From Shewanella corallii (GTDB taxonomy: Bacteria; Pseudomonadota; Gammaproteobacteria; Enterobacterales; Shewanellaceae), in assembly GCF_023349125.1 (NCBI RefSeq), contig NZ_JAKIKT010000001.1, forward strand, positions 434,001 through 498,000: DNA of 64,000 nt, in the 5' to 3' direction. The translations under genes were made by a program, and so were the position numbers. The notes below the pieces were generated by a model. The model saw only the letters and a program-made list of their open reading frames with translations, did no database searches and was not told where the DNA came from. Numbering within the stretch: the stretch's first letter is position 1; each line of letters begins with the position of its first letter. Positions 47,050 to 54,406 of this stretch are shown piece by piece.

Positions 47050-48252
47050 ATGTTCAGGCTGAAAACAGGGTTTTGGTGGTTGGTGGTTAAGGCGATAAAG
47101 CTGGCTTCTTACGTTCTGCCCATGCAGATGCCTGCCATCTATTCCGGCCCCGGCGCCTGCCGTCAGTTAACGGCGTTTGTTGGTCGTGGCGGTTTTAACC
47201 ATGTACTGCTGGTGACAGACAAAGCATTGACAGAGATTGGCCTGTATCAGCCTATGGTGCAGATGCTGGAGCAGGCTGGCGTCAGGGTTTCCGTATTTGA
47301 TGAGGTGACGCCGGATCCCACCGACGAGCAGATAACCCGGGGAGCAGAGCGTTTTAAATCTCTGGGGTGTGATGCGGTAATCGGCGTTGGCGGCGGTTCT
47401 CCCATGGATGCGGCCAAGATGATAGCTGTGCTGCCATTTTTGAATAAGCCGGTAAACAAGTGCTCAGGGCTTTTGAGGATTCGCCGCAAGGGGGCGCCAC
47501 TTTTTCTGGTGCCGACTACGGCGGGGACTGGCTCTGAGATCACCATAGCGGCTGTGGTGACTGTGGCCAGCTCTGGGGAAAAGTTGCCAGTTGCCGACCC
47601 GGTACTGCTACCGGAAGCGGCAGCGCTTGACCCTGAATTGATGACTGGGTTGCCGCCTGCTGTGACCGCAGCTTCAGGCTATGATGCGCTGACCCACGCG
47701 GTGGAGGCTTATATCTCAACCAATGCCACAAGGTCCACCGACAGATATGCCCTGAGTGCCGCCAGACTGATTTGGCACAATTTGCCTGTATGTATGAGCA
47801 CGCCCGGTGATTTAGGTGCCCGCGAAGCCATGGCGATGGCCTCCTGTTATGCCGGAATCGCTTTCACCAAATCAGGACTGGGCTATACCCATGGTATTGC
47901 CCATCAATTGGGGGCTTTTTACCATGTGCCCCATGGTGTGGCTAACGCCATGGTGTTGCCTCATGTGCTCAGGTTTTCTCTGGCTAATTGTGCACCCAGA
48001 CTGGCTGAACTGGCGAGACATTGTGGTGTTGGTGAGCCGGGCCAAGGTGATTTGGAGTTGGCGCGTGAGTTTATCGTCAAGCTGGAGCAGTTGCGGGAGT
48101 CTTTGGGATTGCCCGGTAAGTGTGAACAACTGACAGAGCGGGATTTCAGAGTGATCACTCAGCGCGCTTTTGCTGAGTCTCATATGCTCTATGCGGTGCC
48201 CAGGTATATGCAAGAGGAGGACTGTTACTCAGTCTTGCGGCAATTGGCATAA
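47050..48252 (+). CDS. Iron-containing alcohol dehydrogenase
   Basis: Group III, metal-dependent alcohol dehydrogenase of 400 aa. NAD site GVGGGSPMDAAKM; metal ligands in YDALTHAVEAY (Asp, His), GYTHGIAHQLG and FYHVPHGVANA (His residues). The family oxidises or reduces primary alcohols in the cytosol. It is divergent from the AraC-type gene and near the alkylsulfatase, so oxidation of the long-chain alcohol released from alkyl sulfates is a reasonable inference. AGGA precedes the ATG. Confidence 0.93.
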   Translation: MFRLKTGFWWLVVKAIKLASYVLPMQMPAIYSGPGACRQLTAFVGRGGFNHVLLVTDKALTEIGLYQPMVQMLEQAGVRVSVFDEVTPDPTDEQITRGAERFKSLGCDAVIGVGGGSPMDAAKMIAVLPFLNKPVNKCSGLLRIRRKGAPLFLVPTTAGTGSEITIAAVVTVASSGEKLPVADPVLLPEAAALDPELMTGLPPAVTAASGYDALTHAVEAYISTNATRSTDRYALSAARLIWHNLPVCMSTPGDLGAREAMAMASCYAGIAFTKSGLGYTHGIAHQLGAFYHVPHGVANAMVLPHVLRFSLANCAPRLAELARHCGVGEPGQGDLELAREFIVKLEQLRESLGLPGKCEQLTERDFRVITQRAFAESHMLYAVPRYMQEEDCYSVLRQLA

Positions 48253-48253
48253 C

Positions 48254-48281
48254 AAAACGCCCGGTAATAGCCGGGCGTTTT
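48254..48281 (+). terminator. Terminator of the alcohol dehydrogenase gene
   Basis: Stem AACGCCCGG / CCGGGCGTT with a TAATAG loop and TTT, immediately after the stop codon. The remaining 250 bp to the next gene shows no further feature. Confidence 0.85.
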
Positions 48282-48533
48282 AGTGTGTTTTCACAGAAGG
48301 AATCAGATGAATGAGCTGACAGGCGGGTCATTTCTCCGCAGAGTCGAACGCTAACGCCATGATGAAACCCCTTTTATGCTTAAGTTATATTTCAGGTTGA
48401 CGAAAGTTTGGGGGTTAAATGTAACTCATTGTTAATTCCCCTATTAATTTCTTAATTCATGTCACACTTTTTGTTATCCTGCGGCCCCAAAAAGCATAAG
48501 AACACAAATTAAAAAAACAAAAGAGTGCCCGCT

Positions 48534-50051
48534 ATGAACAAGATACCTTTTACCCTGAGCCTGTTGGCTGCCTCCTGTTTGACCGCTGCCCCAGCCATTG
48601 CCGAAACCTTCAGTTTTGGCTCAGAACTGAATCAGGAACCCAAGACGTTGGTGCTGTTCCAACAGCAGGATGGCGAGCTGTACAGCGCTGCCAGCCTGCC
48701 AGCCGATACCAAGACCCAGATTAATCGTGCTGCCGAGGCTGCTCAGTTCAAGGGTTCTCAGGGACAAATGCTGGAAGTATTGGCTCCCAATGGGATAGAG
48801 GCTGGTCGCCTGGTGGTGATTGGTCTGGGTGACGACGCCCTGACTGAGGGAGAAATCAACACGCTGGGTGGAAAGCTGGCGACTAAACTGAACAGCTTGC
48901 CCAAGCAGCAGGTCGGTGTATTGACCCAGGGTATCGCTGACAGCCATGAGTTTGCGGCGCAATTTGCCCATGGTATTGAGCTGAAAAGCTATCGTTTTAC
49001 CCATTACAAAGCGTCCGATGCCGAACCTAAGCACTTCCACCTGGTAGCGGATGATGCCAATGGTGCACAAGCTCTGCACAAGCAGTTGCAGGCCGTTGAA
49101 GCCGGTGTGTTCCTGGCCCGTGATATGACCAATATGACGCCGGAAGATCTGTACCCTGGCAGTTTCGCCGAAGAAGCGAAACAGCTGAAAAAACTGGGCG
49201 TTAAAGTCAAAGTGCTGGATATGGATGATCTGGAAGACCTGAATATGGGCGCTTTGGTTGGTGTAGGTAAGGGCAGTGAGCGCGAACCTATGTTGGTCGT
49301 CGCTCAGTGGCAAGGCAGTGATGATGCCCCTATCGCATTGGTAGGCAAGGGCATTACCTTCGACTCAGGGGGTTATAACATCAAGGCCACAGGTACCTCT
49401 ATCGTCCGTATGAAGTCTGATATGGCAGGTGCCGCGACTGTGCTGGGCACGGTCAAAGCCATGGCGATGCAAAAAGCCCCTGTGAATGTGGTTGCGGTAA
49501 TGCCACTGGCGGAAAATATGGTTTCCTCCAAGGCGCAGCGTCCTGGAGACGTGGTTAGAACTGCCGAGGGCAAAACGGTGGAAGTGACCAACACAGATGC
49601 CGAGGGTCGCCTGATCCTGGCTGACGGTCTCTGGTATGCCCGCGAGTATTATCAGCCACAAATGATTGTCGATGTAGCGACACTGACTGGCTCCAAGGTA
49701 CGTGCACTGGGTCGTGAGTTTACCGGCCTGTTCAGTGATGACGCTCAAATGGTGAGTGAGCTGACTTTTGCCGGTGAGCGAGTGGGCGAAAAGCTGTGGC
49801 GTCTGCCGCTGGCCAAAGCTTATGGGGACGAGCTTAAGTCTGATATTGCCGATTTGAAGAATACCGGCAGCACTGCAGGTGCATCTGTTGCGGCTATGTT
49901 CCTGAAGGAGTTTGTCGGCGATAGCCGTTGGGCGCACCTGGATATCGCCGGTGATGCACTGACTTCATCCGGCACTGGCGTGGCACCTATTGGTGCAACC
50001 GGTCACGGTGTGCGATTGTTGAGTTACTGGCTGACAGAAGAGCAGCAGTAA
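48534..50051 (+). CDS. Exported leucyl aminopeptidase (M17)
   Basis: Zinc/manganese aminopeptidase of 505 aa that removes N-terminal residues from peptides. ATG 48534 gives a clear signal peptide (MNKIPFTLSLLAASCLTAAPAIA); the longest frame begins three codons earlier with GTG. M17 metal and catalytic motifs: VGKGITFDSGGYNIK, RMKSDMAGAA and TNTDAEGRLILADGL. Unlike cytoplasmic PepA it is exported, so it would work with the secreted S8 proteases and DPP-IV in peptide use (inference). Monocistronic with its own terminator. Confidence 0.95.
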   Translation: MNKIPFTLSLLAASCLTAAPAIAETFSFGSELNQEPKTLVLFQQQDGELYSAASLPADTKTQINRAAEAAQFKGSQGQMLEVLAPNGIEAGRLVVIGLGDDALTEGEINTLGGKLATKLNSLPKQQVGVLTQGIADSHEFAAQFAHGIELKSYRFTHYKASDAEPKHFHLVADDANGAQALHKQLQAVEAGVFLARDMTNMTPEDLYPGSFAEEAKQLKKLGVKVKVLDMDDLEDLNMGALVGVGKGSEREPMLVVAQWQGSDDAPIALVGKGITFDSGGYNIKATGTSIVRMKSDMAGAATVLGTVKAMAMQKAPVNVVAVMPLAENMVSSKAQRPGDVVRTAEGKTVEVTNTDAEGRLILADGLWYAREYYQPQMIVDVATLTGSKVRALGREFTGLFSDDAQMVSELTFAGERVGEKLWRLPLAKAYGDELKSDIADLKNTGSTAGASVAAMFLKEFVGDSRWAHLDIAGDALTSSGTGVAPIGATGHGVRLLSYWLTEEQQ

Positions 50052-50066
50052 CAGCCTGATTTCGAA

Positions 50067-50090
50067 AGCCCCTGAGTTCAGGGGCTTTTT
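50067..50090 (+). terminator. Terminator of the M17 aminopeptidase gene
   Basis: Stem AAGCCCCTGA / TCAGGGGCTT followed by TTT, 15 bp after the stop. Confidence 0.9.
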
Positions 50091-50109
50091 GTTAGGTTCA
50101 GTTGACCCT

Positions 50110-50538
50110 TCACCAGCATATATCCTGACCACCCACCTCATCTATTTGCCAGCGTGCCAAGCGTACTCCCAGACCATGCTCTGGATCCCAACGGCACTCA
50201 AACAACAGACCTATCTCTTCATCATCCTCAGATAGATCATTGATGATGATTCCGGTAGGGGTAAGTTGTTGCTTCAGTTGCTCTATGTCTATTGGCTCAA
50301 CAACCTGACGCTCTTTTATTGTATCCAGATAATAGGCGTGAATTGCCCGGTAAACGGGGATCTCCAGTCGGCGCTGCAGAGAAATGAATTTATCCAGAGT
50401 TCGCCTTTGCCAGTCTTGTGGCGGCTTATCTGCGCTTCCCTCTACTATCAGCTGGACTTCAGCAGCCATCAGCTCACTGAACATCAGGGTGCGCCAGCCA
50501 AAACCTCTGAATGTCAGTTGTTCAAATATATGAATCAT
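50110..50538 (-). CDS. Hypothetical protein, 142 aa
   Basis: Start ATG 50538 (MIHIFEQLTFRGFGWRT) is supported by AGGA ten bases upstream; the longest frame adds 18 residues without such support. The protein is acidic, with mixed strands and helices, ending in a Trp-rich ECRWDPEHGLGVRLARWQIDEVGGQDICW. This style (small, acidic, DPEHGLGV motif) recalls families found in immunity-like contexts, but no toxin gene is beside it and I cannot name the family. Confidence 0.7.
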   Translation of the reverse strand: MIHIFEQLTFRGFGWRTLMFSELMAAEVQLIVEGSADKPPQDWQRRTLDKFISLQRRLEIPVYRAIHAYYLDTIKERQVVEPIDIEQLKQQLTPTGIIINDLSEDDEEIGLLFECRWDPEHGLGVRLARWQIDEVGGQDICW

Positions 50539-50723
50539 GTTTGTTCCTGGTGCTGGTATCTGAATAACAATAATCCGTACAAGTTTATCCACAAGCTTGA
50601 GTCCCTCGTGCTGACATGGTCAATCCGGAGATGCTCCCTGACTGTAAAACTGCTATCAGTTTCTAAAGTCGTCAGCCACTAATCGATTTTTCACTGATGC
50701 TATTTTGACTTATTGCAAAAACC

Positions 50724-50745
50724 GATTAGACCTATAGGTTTTATC
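50724..50745 (+). promoter_or_regulatory. Candidate OxyR site upstream of ahpC
   Basis: A 22-bp imperfect palindrome centred on ACCTATAGGT, with outer arms GATTAG and TTTATC (9 of 11 positions symmetric). It lies 113 bp before ahpC. OxyR commonly controls ahpC, and ATAG/CTAT half-sites are present, but spacing relative to the classical four-element site is only partly matched. Confidence 0.45.
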
Positions 50746-50857
50746 TTCTTTCCTTAATCGAACGGTGCCCGTAATATGCATCTCAACGACGGGGCAATGA
50801 CACCTTCCCCTACTTAAGAATTCTCAAAGATTCAACGATTAATGGAGCTTTAAAGAT

Positions 50858-51427
50858 ATGGCACAGTCTATCATCAACACCGAAATCAAGCCTTTCAACG
50901 CAACTGCTTTCCACAACGGTGAATTTATCTCCGTATCTGAGCAGGATCTGCTGGGCAAGTGGTCTGTAGTAATGTTCTACCCTGCTGATTTCACCTTTGT
51001 TTGCCCAACTGAACTGGGTGACATGGCTGACCACTACGAGAAGCTGCAGTCCATGGGCGTTGAAGTTTACTCAGTATCTACTGACACTCACTTCACTCAC
51101 AAAGCATGGCACGACACTTCTGACACCATTAACAAAATCAACTTCCCAATGATCGGTGACCCAACCGGTGCCATCAGCCGTAACTTCGGCGTGATGATTG
51201 AGGAAGAAGGTCTGGCACTGCGTGGTACCTTCGTAATCAACCCTGAAGGTCAGATTAAAGTTGCTGAAATCCACGACCTGGGTATTGGCCGCAGCGCAAG
51301 CGAACTGGTTCGCAAAGTACAGGCTGCCCAATATGTTGCAACTCACGATGGTGAAGTTTGCCCAGCCAAGTGGCAGCCAGGTGAAGAAACTCTGGCTCCA
51401 TCTCTGGACCTGGTAGGCAAGATCTAA
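50858..51427 (+). CDS. ahpC: Alkyl hydroperoxide reductase peroxiredoxin subunit
   Basis: 2-Cys peroxiredoxin of 189 aa that reduces peroxides in the cytosol. Peroxidatic Cys49 is in FTFVCPTE and resolving Cys168 in EVCPAKW. Sequence is collinear with enterobacterial AhpC, including [13 protein letters not shown]. It works with AhpF, encoded 440 bp downstream on the same strand. It has its own terminator and the intergenic space contains a MITE-like element. Confidence 0.98.
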   Translation: MAQSIINTEIKPFNATAFHNGEFISVSEQDLLGKWSVVMFYPADFTFVCPTELGDMADHYEKLQSMGVEVYSVSTDTHFTHKAWHDTSDTINKINFPMIGDPTGAISRNFGVMIEEEGLALRGTFVINPEGQIKVAEIHDLGIGRSASELVRKVQAAQYVATHDGEVCPAKWQPGEETLAPSLDLVGKI

Positions 51428-51502
51428 TCTGCCTAAACATGACAGGATGATGTAAGACACTGAGTAAGTTCCTCCATCTCTGCTCTGTGTCCTCATCACT
51501 GG

Positions 51503-51539
51503 ATGGCCCGGGCTTTCACCCGAATGCCCGGGCCATTTT
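51503..51539 (+). terminator. Terminator of ahpC
   Basis: Perfect 11-bp GC-rich stem ATGGCCCGGGC / GCCCGGGCCAT with a 12-base loop, then TTTT, 75 bp after the stop codon. Confidence 0.85.
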
Positions 51540-51555
51540 GTCTCTGCAATTCTTT

Positions 51556-51820
51556 ATACCAATCCGTATAGGAGATTAGTCACTCAGCGAGAATTTAAAG
51601 GTGTGAAGACAATCAGAGCAATCGAAGGCCTATCGGGATAAATCAAGAGAGCTCTGGGCAGTATGCGCGCCTTTAAAACTCGCCCTTCGGGAGCCTGTCA
51701 GCCACACGATTACTGCACAAAATTGTTTAGCCATAGAACCACTATGTCGTCACCAATTTCGCTTGTACTCGAATGGGTGACATGGCTCTGATGAGATCAA
51801 TCTTCTATGCGGATTGGTAT
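51556..51820. mobile_element. MITE-like element with terminal inverted repeats
   Basis: A 265-bp non-coding segment bounded by ATACCAATCCGTATAG (51556-51571) and CTATGCGGATTGGTAT (51805-51820), which are inverted copies matching at 15 of 16 positions. If the outermost A/T is excluded, TTTA flanks both ends as a possible target-site duplication (51553-51556 and 51820-51823). No transposase frame is inside. From memory, similar ATACCAATCCG-ended elements are repeated in Shewanella genomes. It sits between the ahpC terminator and ahpF. Confidence 0.75.
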
Positions 51821-51866
51821 TTAGCAGAGCATTTTTTAGAAATACCAGAAATTATCGGGAGTCATC

Positions 51867-53432
51867 ATGTTGGATGCGAACTTAAAGAATCAACTGCAAA
51901 CCTATCTGCAAAACCTCAAGAGCCCGGTTGAGCTCATCGTTTCTGCAGATGCCAGCCCAAAAGCACAGGAACTTGTGCACCTTGCTGAGGACATCGCTTC
52001 TCTGTCGGATCTGGTATCTGTAAAAAGTGAGTCAGGCGAGCGCACTCCTTCCATGAAGGTTACCGGTGTGCGCGGCACCAGCATCAGCTTCGCAGGTCTG
52101 CCAATGGGCCATGAATTTACCTCTCTGGTGCTGGCATTGCTGCACAGCGGCGGCCACCCCATCAAATTGACTGAAGAGCAAATCGCGCAAATTCGTGAGC
52201 TGCCTGGTGAGTATAAGTTCGAAACCTATGTGTCTCTGAGCTGTCAGAACTGTCCTGATGTTGTTCAGGCGCTGAACATGATGGCGGCCATCAACCCGAA
52301 TATCACCAATGTGATGATTGATGGTGCCCTGTTCCAGCAAGAAGTGACTGAACGCAACATTATGGCGGTACCTTCTGTTTACCTGAATGGTGAGCTGTTC
52401 TCCCAGGGACGCATCTCACTGGCTGAGATCCTCAACCGTCTGGATACAGGTGCTGAGGCTCGTCAGGCAGAGGCGCTGGCCGAGAAAGAAGCCTTTGAGG
52501 TGCTGGTGGTTGGCGGTGGGCCAGCAGGTGCATCAGCTGCGATTTATGCTGCCCGTAAAGGTCTGCGAACCGGCGTACTGGCTGACAAATTTGGTGGTCA
52601 GGTGAGTGAAACTGTTGGTATCGAGAACTTTATCTCGGTGAAGTCCACGGAAGGTTCAAAGTTGGTCGCCAATCTGGAAGCTCACGTTCGCGACTATGAT
52701 GTGGACGTGATGGACAACAACAAGGCTGTGGCACTGCGCAAGAATGGCTTGTTTGAAGTCGAACTGGCAAACGGCGCGGTACTGAAGAGTCGTACTGTAC
52801 TGCTGGCGACCGGTGCCCGTTGGCGCGAAATGAATGTACCGGGTGAGCAGCAGTACCGTGGTAAAGGTGTAGCTTACTGCCCTCACTGTGACGGCCCATT
52901 ATTCAGAGGCAAGAAGGTGGCAGTTATCGGTGGTGGTAACTCAGGTATTGAAGCGGCTATCGACCTGGCCAATATCGTTGAGCATGTGACTGTTCTTGAG
53001 TTTGACAGCAAGCTGCGCGCCGACGAAGTGCTGCAACGTAAAGCCAACTCTATGGGTAATATCACCATTATTACTCAGGCGATGACCACGGAAGTGCTGG
53101 GTAATGGTAAGCAGGTGACCGGTCTGAACTATACCGACCGTGCAACCGGTGACAGCCACCATGTTGAACTGGCTGGTATCTTTGTTCAAATTGGTCTTGT
53201 ACCTAACTCCGAGTGGTTGAAAGACACCATTGAGCTAACACCTCGTGGTGAAATTATTGTCGATGGTCAGGGTCAAACTTCTCAGCCAGGCGTATTTGCC
53301 GCAGGCGATGTGACCAACTCTGCCTATAAGCAGATCATCATCGCTATGGGCAGCGGCGCTACCGCATCGTTGGGTGCCTTTGATTACCTCATCCGCAACA
53401 GCGAAGAGGAAGTCACAGAGGTTGCTGCTTAA
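51867..53432 (+). CDS. ahpF: Alkyl hydroperoxide reductase flavoprotein subunit
   Basis: NADH-dependent flavoenzyme of 521 aa that reduces AhpC. The N-terminal domain has two thioredoxin-like folds with redox pair Cys126-Cys129 (CQNC); the C-terminal thioredoxin-reductase-like part has [19 protein letters not shown] (FAD), Cys338-Cys341 (CPHC) and [11 protein letters not shown] (NADH). Full length for the family. ATCGGGAG precedes the ATG. The last 109 coding bases and the terminator are repeated near 57.4 kb. Confidence 0.98.
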   Translation: MLDANLKNQLQTYLQNLKSPVELIVSADASPKAQELVHLAEDIASLSDLVSVKSESGERTPSMKVTGVRGTSISFAGLPMGHEFTSLVLALLHSGGHPIKLTEEQIAQIRELPGEYKFETYVSLSCQNCPDVVQALNMMAAINPNITNVMIDGALFQQEVTERNIMAVPSVYLNGELFSQGRISLAEILNRLDTGAEARQAEALAEKEAFEVLVVGGGPAGASAAIYAARKGLRTGVLADKFGGQVSETVGIENFISVKSTEGSKLVANLEAHVRDYDVDVMDNNKAVALRKNGLFEVELANGAVLKSRTVLLATGARWREMNVPGEQQYRGKGVAYCPHCDGPLFRGKKVAVIGGGNSGIEAAIDLANIVEHVTVLEFDSKLRADEVLQRKANSMGNITIITQAMTTEVLGNGKQVTGLNYTDRATGDSHHVELAGIFVQIGLVPNSEWLKDTIELTPRGEIIVDGQGQTSQPGVFAAGDVTNSAYKQIIIAMGSGATASLGAFDYLIRNSEEEVTEVAA

Positions 53433-53483
53433 CCCTGGATTGAATTGAAAAAACGCCTGCTGAATGCAGGCGTTTTTGTTTGG
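53324..53483 (+). repeat. Direct repeat copy A: ahpF 3' end plus terminator
   Basis: 160 bp covering the last 36 codons of ahpF, its stop and its terminator. It matches 57361-57520 with 7 differences (about 96% identity). The match ends abruptly at both sides: before it is ahpF coding sequence, after it unrelated sequence. Confidence 0.93.
53449..53478 (+). terminator. Terminator of ahpF
   Basis: Stem AAACGCCTGC / GCAGGCGTTT with a TGAAT loop and five T. Confidence 0.9.
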
Positions 53484-53527
53484 AATAATCAGCTATAGTT
53501 ATGACTTACCTGTGTTACAGCTAAATA

Positions 53528-54157
53528 TCATGCTAACTTTCTGAAAAATGTAGATATTGATTCTTTCACAAATTGGTGTTCAAACTCCGCAGTGTCTCTC
53601 ATCAATTGCATCTGTTCCAGTTGTAGCATCAATCCCACAAATATAGTTGCTTCATGTTTCGGCTTTTCCAGATTCAATAGTGAAAACCATCTTTCGGAAA
53701 AACCAATAAAGTCATTTTTTCTTTTTCTCAATAAACATTTAAGATCATCGTGCATCAGTGCAGAGTGTAAAAACGCAGCTTCTATCAGCCGGTATTTCTC
53801 CTCTTTAACCACCATGTTGTAAATATAATCTGTCACTATCTCAGACAACTCATCAACAAATTGCACTTTATTTTCAGGGTCTTGGTCGCTGATAGGGTTG
53901 TATTTGATCAGGATATTCAGAGATTCATCTCTAAGCTTATCAATGTATTCATCAGCACGAACAGCAAACAGCTTATATGCCGCAATGTAAATCTCTTCAA
54001 TACTGGAAAAATAATAGGTGGTTGAACCAAGGGGGACTTTTGCGTGTTTTGCTATCGCGCGATACGTTAACCCTCTGAGACCTTCACTGCTGATGATTTC
54101 CAGTGATGAGTTCAATATCGCTTCACGCCGGTTCTCTTTTTTACGTGTTCCCGTCAC
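53528..54157 (-). CDS. TetR-family transcriptional regulator
   Basis: Regulator of 209 aa. N-terminal TetR HTH: REAILNSSLEIISSEGLRGLTYRAIAKHAKVPLGSTTYYFSSIEEIYIAA (split over two helices with the LGSTTYYF recognition segment), then a helical ligand-binding domain. Starts with GTG at 54157. It is noticeably A/T-richer than neighbours and lies inside the segment bracketed by the ahpF direct repeats. The secreted hydrolase gene is upstream on the same strand. An 11-bp motif, TGAACCAAGTT, lies 35 bp before its start and recurs inverted before the hydrolase gene, suggesting autoregulation and control of that gene. Confidence 0.88.
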   Translation of the reverse strand: MTGTRKKENRREAILNSSLEIISSEGLRGLTYRAIAKHAKVPLGSTTYYFSSIEEIYIAAYKLFAVRADEYIDKLRDESLNILIKYNPISDQDPENKVQFVDELSEIVTDYIYNMVVKEEKYRLIEAAFLHSALMHDDLKCLLRKRKNDFIGFSERWFSLLNLEKPKHEATIFVGLMLQLEQMQLMRDTAEFEHQFVKESISTFFRKLA

Positions 54158-54191
54158 GGCCTAATTCACCCTGTTCAGATAACCTGATATG

Positions 54192-54202
54192 TGAACCAAG
54201 TT
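54192..54202 (-). promoter_or_regulatory. Shared 11-bp motif before the TetR gene
   Basis: On the minus strand this reads AACTTGGTTCA, identical to 56925-56935 upstream of the hydrolase gene. Both lie 35-75 bp ahead of their start codons. A TetR operator half-site is the simplest reading. Confidence 0.45.
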
Positions 54203-54406
54203 TAACATGAAGGGGGACTTCTACCTATTGGGGCATGGGAGATAGTCAGAACGCTAAATTTAAATTTCTATTTAAATCAATTGATTCCTCTTGATTGTGG
54301 CTCTTACGCTGGGTGCAAGTAAGAGTTGCGCCATAATGAGATGATTATTTATGGCCGTAAAATTGGCTCCATCAGTTTTAACCGAATGGAGCCAGCCGTT
54401 ATGCCT

